Under the pieces are notes generated by a model. It had not been told where the DNA came from, did no database searches, and saw only the letters and a list, made by a program, of their open reading frames with translations. Below are positions 9,825 through 16,829 of a DNA stretch of 64,000 nt, one piece after another. The stretch's first letter is position 1. Every line of letters begins with the position of its first letter. Source of the stretch: Phymatolithon calcareum. Taxonomy: Eukaryota; Rhodophyta; Florideophyceae; Hapalidiales. The DNA lies in NCBI GenBank assembly GCA_977006965.1, contig OZ345368.1:2108001-2172000 (forward strand). Reading direction: 5' to 3'. Made by a program: the position numbers and the translations under genes.

Positions 9825-10206
9825 GGGTATTTGATGATTTTATTTTTGAGAGCTCCCAAAGCCTCACCTTGGAGTAACGGGGCAGCTCTTGCATAATCTC
9901 TACGCTATAGTCATCTGGCTGCTCAAAACGTTCTTGATTCGTAATTCTCTCCCAACAAGAGCTCCTGTAAGTCTCTTGCACTCAAACTCAATTTCTGTAC
10001 TCATCTTCGATGACGCTAGAGTACGTTGTAAGGCGACTAGTTCGACCACCGCGGTAATCCCACAGTACGCACCCAACACTGATTTCCTACGGACACTGGG
10101 GATTCCCGAGTGATCCCTCACCTCAGTACTAATCCAGCCTGTCGAACCTGATCTTGCAAGTTCGGAATGGGTTTGCGAGCATGTTTCTGAAGTATGGTCC
10201 TTCGTT
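9825..10206 (-). mobile_element. Chimeric retro-insertion: 5S rRNA head joined to T1 LINE 3' end
   Basis: The 382-bp insert is flanked by a 13-bp target-site duplication, TCAGTCCATGATG, at 9812-9824 and 10207-10219. On the minus strand its first 118 nt (10206 to 10089) are a full-length 5S rRNA-like sequence. The rest is the T1 LINE 3' end: a conserved C-terminal peptide (contains ALQRTLASSKMSTEIEFE), a GAGCTGCCCC...GGGAGCTC hairpin, and the terminal run CTCAAAAATAAAATCATC. The LINE part is almost identical to the insertion at 21491-21863, but that copy has a different 5' part. This makes a template-switch origin or a 5S-derived SINE the two explanations. Confidence 0.85.
10089..10206 (-). 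rRNA. 5S rRNA-like pseudogene sequence (head of a retro-insertion)
   Basis: On the minus strand the 118-nt stretch has the landmark order of eukaryotic 5S rRNA. It has GGACCATAC near the start (GGCCATAC in 5S), CCGAACTTGCAAG in the box A region, and GGATTAGTACTGAGGTGAGG (the box C and internal-promoter region, GGTTAGTACTTGGRTGGG in most eukaryotes). CTCGGGAATCCCCAGTGTCC lies near the end. Helix I can form between GGAC at the 5' end and GTCC at the 3' end. The length equals a normal 5S gene. It is divergent, lacks a tandem neighbour and is fused to a LINE tail, so it is not a functional gene copy. Confidence 0.75.
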
Positions 10207-10219
10207 TCAGTCCATGATG

Positions 10220-11291
10220 ATTGACCTTACCGAGTGCGATGACGGAGAAGCTACTTGCGACGATGAGCTGAAGCAGAGAGAGTAGCGCACGAAATAAAAA
10301 AGTTACTTTTTTGACAAGTTTATTTTTGAGAGCCCCATAGTCAAACAAATATACGGGCAAGACTTCCTCAGGCGAATGAACGGCTCTTATTTTCTTTCTA
10401 GTATTCTATCTGAGCACCTAGCATGTCTTCGATAATACATTTCAATGTCCCATAGAGCGTGTGCGTACCATTACGGATGAGTTGTAGTTTTGGCAAGGGA
10501 TACCGATTTAGCGACCTTTCCCCAATCTTTCGGTCCATTTAGCGAATTTCCTCAAATCTCTTTGGTTCATGCACGTGTACTTTTCCATTCGCTTTTCCAA
10601 ATCAAAGCCTCAAATTCTTTAGAGTGTAACGAACGCGTTGGTAGTGCATTGTTAGTGTGTGTCGGGAAAGCACACTGGAAGGCAACCCCGTACAGTAAAG
10701 TCGTCTGTGCGGGATATTTTTTTTGGGAAAAGAGTGCCCGTGGAGAAGTAACTGTTGAGTTTGGAGTCTTGTGCGTTAGGAATATCGTTTTTCGTGTTCG
10801 GAGAATCTAAAGAGATGCGATCTCCCGATATATGATAGACGTTGGAAATGAGGACCTAACTGTTCCTTACAAGAGGAAAATTATAAAGCCAGGGGACCAT
10901 AATATGGTTCTGATTTTAGGAATTTCTTCTATTTGTACCGTTTACGGGTGACGCATGGAGCACGAGCGCATTTCGGCTAATACGATAAGCCGGCAATAGT
11001 TCCACGAAAATCAGAAAGCTATGTCAAATCCCAGCAATGGTAGGAACTGACATTATTTTCTGATTGTCTTACCATTGCCAATATGTACATTGATTTTACC
11101 GGATTGCACCATTCTTGTCATAATCGAAGTTGCCATTCCATGAAGCTAGGGCTTTTAGTCTTCATTCAGCATGGTCAAATCTACCAGCTCTAGCCAAAAA
11201 TTAGAAAAGACATAAGAGAACGCCTACTCGCCAACTGAAATAAGGATGAGGAATATTGATACATTCTTATTTTGCTTGAGGCACACTTTAG
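10220..11291. other. Mostly unrecognised; T5 LINE tail at about 10304-10375 (minus)
   Basis: A T5-type LINE 3' end in minus orientation lies at 10304-10375: a T-run, then TTTATTTTTGAGAGCCCC and GGGCAAGACTTCCTCAG. It matches the tail at 11304-11370. No target duplication was identified for it. A 106-codon frame at 10490-10810 (plus) has no recognisable motif. The remainder to 11291 is AT-rich with no feature I can support. Confidence 0.5.
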
Positions 11292-11303
11292 GTGGACGAC
11301 CTT

Positions 11304-12149
11304 TTTTTTAAAGTTTATTTAAAAGCCCCACAGACTTCCGAAGATATGGGCAAGGCTTCCTCAGTTGCTACCTACCTTTGTGTAGCTTAGTAAAACGCAT
11401 CGCCAGAGGGGCGGGCGGAAAAACTTAGGATCTCAGATATCCCATCAAAATTGCAAAACTCCTGTACTGTTCGCCGTAGACGACCCCCGGTAGCGAGGCG
11501 CCATTGTGTGTTCATTGCGCCACATTTTGCAGCTCGGTGATCAGTGCACCGAGCTCGTTTGACAGCTGATCCGATAGCATGTCGTAACCGCGCATAGCAC
11601 GTGGCGCGGTACTCGCGTAAGTCCCTATTGATTAAGGGCGTTGACATCGTCTCTATAGACGCTCTTCCGGCAGCGGCATACCGCTGGTATTTTAGGTATT
11701 CTCTGGAAACCGACTTCTTGATCGGTGTTGCACGTCTTCTCCACTTCCGCCGCCGTGCTCGCTCCTCGGCTGTTTGCTCCGCGCAACGTATCCTCTCATA
11801 GGAGTCACGAAGGCTTCTGCGTTGCTCCTGCCAGTGCGCCTGCTTCCTGTTAAAGCAGTCTTTTTTACGCGATGCACCCCAATGCCACAGCCGACGTCGA
11901 GAATACGAGAAAGGATGCTAAGTCAAAAGTGGAAAAAGAAAGCATTTCGTCCATTGTTCGCACTTGCGCCTCAACACCCGACAATTTCTTTCCGCCCACA
12001 ACGTCATACAGGCCGTGGTGCATGTTCTCACCCCATACAGACTCCCATGCCGCAGAACGAGCATCGTAAAATGCGGCAATATCTCTGCTCAGATTTGGCC
12101 GCGAATACGTTTTGCGAAGATGAGCAAGGACATGCAACTTACGCAGGAA
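11304..12149 (-). mobile_element. Chimeric retro-insertion: methyltransferase fragment joined to T5 LINE 3' end
   Basis: The 846-bp insert is flanked by the 12-bp duplication GTGGACGACCTT (11292-11303 and 12150-12161). On the minus strand it begins with about 280 nt of an SAM-dependent methyltransferase gene. It switches at about 11870 to a basic, arginine-rich LINE C-terminal region (SLRDSYERIRCAEQTAEERA; EFCNFDGISEILSF) that ends at the stop near 11387. The T5 3' end follows (GCCCATATCTTCGGAAGTC, GGGGCTTTTAAATAAAC, A-run). The target duplication shows that the two parts inserted together. Assignment of the second part to the LINE rests on its position before the tail and a weak match to LINE-B C-termini. 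Confidence 0.75.
11868..12149 (-). pseudogene. SAM-dependent methyltransferase fragment (tocopherol/sterol-type)
   Basis: On the minus strand the frame reads IAAFYDARSAAWESVWGENM, HHG, then EAQVRTMDEML, the N-terminal signature of gamma-tocopherol and related small-molecule methyltransferases. The SAM-binding motif I, RILDVGCGIGVHR, follows in a shifted frame (about 11872-11910). So one frameshift separates the signature and motif I, and the gene stops right after motif I where LINE sequence begins. The remaining Rossmann fold is absent. The 5' edge contains GTAAGT close to the start of the insert, so the source RNA may have been unspliced. The family call is firm; the substrate is not. Confidence 0.7.
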
Positions 12150-12489
12150 GTGGACGACCTTGTGTTCGATCCAGTAAAACGAAGATCCAGACGTCATCAG
12201 ATTCGTTGGTAACTGTTGCCAACGCATCTGCTAACGGTTGGGGTAACTTTCGGGTGCGAAGAAAATTTAGCTTCATTCTGTCAGGTGAAGAGTCCATGTT
12301 CATGTGTCACGCGGGGGGGGGGGGGGTCAGATTTGCAGAGAGTGACTGCTCTGTTGTGTAGGGATGGGTTGTCGAAACCATGGACCATGGCCAGAAGCTC
12401 AGACTCTATACAAATGTGGGCAGGGAGTTCGAAAAAGTCAAGTCTTTCTATCCTGCTGCCACACATTGGATTTGACGACCAAGCCCGAA

Positions 12490-12547
12490 TTTTTTTTGCA
12501 ACTGTTTCGTTGTTTATTTGAAAGCCCTCATTAACGCTCCTAAGACT
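12490..12547 (-). mobile_element. 58-bp T2 LINE 3'-end insertion with 12-bp target duplication
   Basis: ACCAAGCCCGAA occurs at 12478-12489 and 12548-12559. Between the copies lies only the last 58 nt of a T2 LINE (minus strand: GGAGCGTTAATGAGGGCTTT, CAAATAAACAACG..., A-run). Copy B of the host repeat has the uninterrupted site near 53553. This is an extremely 5'-truncated insertion. Confidence 0.9.
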
Positions 12548-13220
12548 ACCAAGCCCGAAATGATATCCTGGCGGCTGCGGATATGTTAGTGCGTTCACTC
12601 AATTCACGAGCATTGTTGGTTACCGCTAGTGTCTACGTGGCGAACCACCTCAATTGACTCTATATTCTTTCATTGAGAAGCGATTTAAAGTCCAAAAATC
12701 CTGTTCCGTTCAGCAAAGGAACCCTGGCGCTCAAGAATCTAAAATTGGCTAACTCTACCTTGCTGCAGAAAGAAAGAATGAAAATCTTGTTCATCCATAA
12801 GACTGTACTGTACTGCATTTAAAAATAAACGGTCCGATTCTGCTGGACTGTATAATTCAGCCAAAGAAAAAGCTGCACTCGCCGATCTTTCGCTTACCTT
12901 TGTCACAGCAACCTCGGCAACGGCTCTCGAGCCTTGTCAGCTTCAGCGCCATCCACGACACCGCAGAGCCATATTTGAATCACCTCTTCCGCTCTGCATT
13001 TCTGATAAAGCAGATTATTAAAGGCTGCAAAGCACTCATGTCCATACGGTTTTGTAAGTACGACAAAGGCCCTCGATCTCTCTTGTCCTCCTTCATATTC
13101 GTCTAACTTTAAAAGCCATTCTCTCAGCGTCTTTGTGGCGCAACTATGGAAATGAAGAGCGAAGTATACATCCGTTTAAATTTTAAAAATTCATGTCTCC
13201 CTGGTCTGCTTCTCTTCCTT

Positions 13221-13383
13221 GGAGAATAAGAAAGATAGATTTTTATTTAAAAGTTACCAACGCAACTGCTGACGCTTGGGGCAACTTCCCTAGGGCCCAG
13301 CGGTTTTGGCTAGATTCTATCTCTGGAAGAGTTTTCTTTTCTTGTTGGTGTAACGCGATTCAGTGGACTACAGAAACCCACCT
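13221..13383 (-). mobile_element. T3 LINE 3'-end insertion in copy A
   Basis: About 163 bp is absent from copy B, where CTGGTCAGCTATCCTTCCT is uninterrupted. It is flanked by imperfect repeats of about 19 bp (13201-13219 and 13384-13402, CTGGTC...CTCTTCCT). The minus-strand 3' end is GCGTTGGTAACTTTTAAATA followed by AAAATCTATC, the T3 signature also seen at 30173-30214. Confidence 0.7.
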
Positions 13384-13538
13384 CTGGTCGCCTACTCTTC
13401 CTAGAAGCGTCGTCCATGTCACACCAGAAGTGATATTGAAACGTGACATAAGAATCATAATTCATATGTCACGTTACAATATTGCGTTCAGTGGTGACTC
13501 TGGGTTCTTGATTGGTGGTCTGAAAGCACTAAGAGAGG

Positions 13539-13608
13539 GATATTTGATGATTTTATTTTGAGAGCGCCCAATGCCTCACCTTCGAGTAACGGGGCAGCTC
13601 TTGCGATC
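13539..13608 (-). mobile_element. 70-bp T1 LINE 3'-end insertion
   Basis: It is flanked by GCACTAAGAGAGG (13526-13538) and GCACCAAGAGAGG (13609-13621), a 13-bp duplication with one later change. The insert is the T1 terminal hairpin (GAGCTGCCCCGTTACTCGAA, GGTGAGGCATTGGGCGCTC, minus strand) and its A/T-rich end. Copy B has the empty site AAAGCACTAAGAGAC near 54400. The insertion lies about 90 bp upstream of the zinc-finger gene start. Confidence 0.88.
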
Positions 13609-13699
13609 GCACCAAGAGAGGACTGACAAGGCACATCATGGAGAATTATATTTCTTAGATCTGTCAATCAATCGCCTACCCTGAAACCACTTTTGCGTC

Positions 13700-14763
13700 A
13701 TGAATGCCCCAGGTGATCAAGATGCGATGTTCAAGGGCATGTTTGGATCTTTTATCGCTCGGAGGAATCGCGGCTCCTCCTCTCACCACCCCCCGCCGCG
13801 TCCAGATCCGCTGCCCAGCTCCTCATCGTCAAGATTCAAGTCTCGAGGTATATCAGCACAGCTCTCCTCTTCGGGTGCCCAATCGCCCGCTCACTGTTCC
13901 TATCAATCCTCATCCTCGCATCGCAACAACTCAGTTGCTGCTGCGGCTGCCGTTGGTTTTCCTAGTGCACACTATGGACAGCCCCAGTATCGCCAGTCGA
14001 CGGCGCAATACAATCCTCCGTCAAGGCATGATCAAGAGCGTATGAGCCTTGGGTCTGGACAAGGAAGCAGTGGCAGAAGTGGGCGTGTCCCTTTGCCATC
14101 AGTGCTGCCAGGAACTCTCGGTGCAGGTCAGTCTCGCCGCAAGAGCGGTAAACCCAGTGACAACAATTCTTCGACTGATGGTCGGCCCCAAAAAAGAATT
14201 CGTACCGGGGAACAATCCAGTGCCGGCACCATGACTCGATCCCATGGTGCGAAGATGCTGGGACGCAGTTCTTCGACGAGAAAATTGCCGACGGAGGAAA
14301 AATCAAGTGCTCGTGCCTTCATCCGATCTCTAAGTGCTAAATCCCTGAGTGGTAGTGCTGCTCTGTTGCCGTGCGATGAGTGCGATTCCAAGTTTAAACA
14401 ACAAGGACAGCTTAACAGACATTTCAAACGAGTGCACCTTGGGATTCGCCATCATAAATGTGAGACTTGTAAAAAGATGTTCGCATCCCTCAGCGACCGC
14501 GACAGGCACGAAGAAGTAAGTTATTTTCCTGGCATGTTTGGCGAAAATTGGAATTTGACCTTCGAGCAACAACTAATCGGTCTAATTTTTGTTTTGACCT
14601 TGATTTGGATTTGCAGAAACTCCACAAGAAGCGTCGACACTTCTATTGCGTAGATTGTAACTTTGAGTCGTTGACGGAGCTGCAGCTGCGCGGACATCGC
14701 CTAGATGTACATCCAGAAGAAAACTGTGCGAGGGTGTCGCGGCGCAAGCGCTCATTCCATTAA
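13700..14763 (+). CDS. C2H2 zinc-finger protein, two exons
   Basis: Exon 1 is 13700-14515, the intron is 14516-14616 (GTAAGT...TTTGCAG, 101 nt, phase 0) and exon 2 is 14617-14763, giving 320 residues. The first ~220 residues are a low-complexity Ser/Pro/Arg-rich region. Three C2H2 fingers follow at the C-terminus: CDECDSKF...LNRHFKRVH (from about residue 225), CETCKKMFASLSDRDRHEE|KLH, and CVDCNFESLTEL...GHRLDVH. The intron falls between the two zinc-binding histidines of finger 2, and splicing restores that finger, which supports the model strongly. A basic tail (RRKRSFH) may act in nuclear localisation. It is likely a nucleic-acid-binding regulator; its targets are unknown. Reading through the intron would give a truncated product ending at 14653. 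The upstream region is transposon-derived up to about 13620. Confidence 0.85.
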
Positions 14764-15429
14764 AAAACGAGATAACCGTGAGGTTTGTGCGACAAGCGAA
14801 TGAGCAGTGAACCCAAGGACACTCATAGTGAAGCTTGTGCATGAAGTGAAGCATCATCCTAGAGAGGAATCTCGAAAATGAATCGGTTTCTGTATTTTTT
14901 GTCATATCGAAATGTGCTAATGCGTGAGCCGTCATGGTTGGGAGACTTTGGCCTGTTTCCTCTTCCATCGGCTACGTGCAAGATGCACATCTCGGTCGGT
15001 ATTGTAGTGGGAGTGGTTGGTTTTGCTTGGCGAAAATATTTTGCGGAGGAGGGGACTTGGAGTAGTGTGTTGCAACCCGTTCGCCATGTGAGCAGGAGAG
15101 TAATACGCCAGGGATTTTTCGGCAGAACAAGATGTGATATGTCGGGCATGTGTTTGATGATGTTCTGGTGCAGCTTCGTCGAGTTGGGTCTAGACAGCCT
15201 ACAGACAAGCTGGAGGGTGCGTGATCTGTGCACGAAACCTGAAGCTGAAAAATAAAGGCCAGATTGGACAGATCTGTCTCAGTGTGCAGTTGTGCAAGAG
15301 TCTGAGAGTTCACGTGTGCACCCTACGCTGGGAAACAAGGCAAGCTGCCTAATACAATTTAAGTAATTTCTGGGTACAACAGTGATGTTAGCGTTCCATC
15401 TTCCGCAGTCTGTCATGACTATATGGCAA
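14764..15429. other. Intergenic, no recognised gene
   Basis: This is the 3' flank of the zinc-finger gene. Frames at 14878-15255 (plus) and 14859-15233 (minus) overlap and match nothing I know. No repeat partner was noticed in the window. Confidence 0.4.
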
Positions 15430-16822
15430 TGAGAGAAATGGTGATTTTATTGTACCGAAGGCAAGGGGACGCCTCAAACGGTGGCTTTGCGCGATCGAAT
15501 AGAGGCGAAAATTCTAGACATCAGAAATTTGAGTATTGCTAAGGGTCTCTCACAGCATAGCTCTTCTATGGTTTTTGTACCCACTCTACCAATAAACTTA
15601 CGACTGGAGACGGAACGTCACCCACATCTTAAATCAAATTCTCTGCAGTTTCCTTACAACCAGAGATACTGGTCTTGCACATTGAGTCTTACGAACTTGT
15701 GTCTCCATGCCTCTCCATGCCTAAACACGGCCACCATGAGGTAAAGTCTCCAATCAGCTGCTGTAAGATTACTTCTGCCCGTCTGTGCGATATGGGCAGC
15801 TCTCGGGGAAGTGTCTGAACGGCGACAGTTTCGGCTCGTAGGGAAGGCTTAATGATTGATCGCGCTGCCTCGAGTGTCACAGGAAACTTCTGATGATTCA
15901 ATATGCTTGATTCGCAAGTAGCCCTTTTTGCTATTTCGTCGACAGCATCATTTTTTGGAATTCCGCAGTGCCTTGGTATCCAAATGCCTTCAACGAAAAT
16001 CTCCTTGGGCATCAGTTGCTCCGTAAGACCCCAAAGTTTCAGTATCATTTTCCCATACTTTCGCGGGTATCCGTTAATAGCATCGATGCAGCTCCTGCTG
16101 TCGGTGAACCATCTTATAGTGTTTCCAGGCGCAAAGTATAGCTTCAGCGCTTCTTGGAAGGCATGAACTGCGGCAAAAACATCCACATCGTATGAGTATC
16201 CGACAGCTCCGGCGGGGAGCGCCAGTTCCTTCAGCGTTTCATTTCCGCGCGTCAGCAAAACCCCCGCACCCCCGAGATTGTCCGAGACGTTTCTGTACAT
16301 GGCGAGAGTGTCTCCATCCTCATCGCAAAGAATCGCACGCTGCTTCGAAGCTGTCGGGCTTGAGACATACGCATGTTCGTCTCCGTCGTCATATGGAAGA
16401 ATAATGTCCGGCGGTTTGCCGTGCCGGGTCATAAATTTCGACACCGCTACGCTCTGCTGATGGCGCTGTTCCTGGAAAATTTCAAGCTTCGCATTGTACC
16501 AGCCTTCATTCCAATTAACCGAGACTCTTTCGCCGTGATGAAGGTCGCGCACGAATTTGGAGGGAATCTCTCCAACGCTGCCGTCGGTCCATATTTCCAA
16601 GTCAGCTGACTGTGTACCGTCCTGCTCGAGAAGAAGAGCCTCAACGTCAAATTTCTTTTCCCTTTCTCCATCCTTTGCAGAGAGAGAAGTCTGGAAGCTG
16701 CAGAACCTATTCTTCGAGAGGTCTTTCCCAATTGGTGGATTAAATACCTCTCGCGGAAGCGCCAGAATTCCTTTTTCAGCTAGCTGCTGGGTACTGGTCT
16801 CACGACAGGATTGGCTAGCTTT
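15430..16822 (-). pseudogene. LINE ORF2 3' part with RNase H domain, copy 1
   Basis: The minus strand carries an RNase H domain of the LINE (I-group-like) kind: EIWTDGSVGEIPSKFV (first Asp), YSYDVDVFAAVHAFQEALK, WFTDSRSC (Asp) and WIPRHCGIPKNDAVDEIAK (His and Asp). In the second copy (54.5-55.8 kb) the second acidic residue is a normal Glu (DAEVFAA); here it reads VDVFAA. Downstream, after 15689, a zinc-knuckle-like C-terminal region continues in broken frames (15430-15690), parallel to CKAWNSGCKETTEHLIFRC in copy 2. The open frame 15689-16600 holds 303 codons, including an 84-codon in-frame insertion (16300-16551) absent from copy 2. The RT part is missing: beyond 16822 the sequence changes to repeat X. 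Confidence 0.85.
16300..16551 (-). other. 252-bp in-frame insertion encoding a Tudor/Agenet-like segment
   Basis: Compared with the second RNase H copy (which reads CTGTACACGAATTCGG without interruption near 55310), this copy has 252 extra bases, exactly 84 codons, in the loop between the first two RNase H strands. The encoded peptide has GERVSVNWNEGWYNAKLEIF near its start and ILPYDDGDEHAYV further on. The pattern of a charged W-x-x-GWY-x-A strand followed by Y-D-D-G-D-E is typical of Tudor/Agenet-like barrels that bind modified peptides. Assignment is by motif only. A deletion in copy 2 is possible but less likely, because RNase H normally has only a short loop there. Confidence 0.6.
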
Positions 16823-16829
16823 CGAACAG

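Larger units (their letters stand above)
12206..13526 (-). repeat. Dispersed repeat, copy A (partner at 52850-54420)
   Basis: About 1.1 kb of this stretch aligns collinearly with 52850-54420. Shared landmarks include the T3-type end near 12206-12250 (GTTACC/ACGCATCTGCT), a CATGGCCAGAAGCTCAGACT-like block at 12385, TTGAGAAGCGATTTAAAGTC at 12672, a TTTCGCTTACCTTT block at 12890 and a hairpin near 13435-13475. The T3 end indicates minus orientation if this is a LINE. Minus-strand peptides are only locally conserved (VSERSASAAFS). Compared with copy B it carries its own insertions at 12490-12547, 13221-13383 and 13539-13608, and lacks B's T1 insertion. A poly-G run of about 14 lies at 12312-12326. 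Confidence 0.75.

Noticed and set aside
12311-12326. Poly-G run as a structural or regulatory element
   Set aside because: Copy B has only a short GGGGCGGG-type stretch at the same place, so it is more likely slippage or an assembly artefact than a conserved feature.
11774-12361. 195-codon plus-strand frame
   Set aside because: The opposite strand carries the methyltransferase signature and SAM motif I. The plus frame also runs across a target duplication and a poly-G run.
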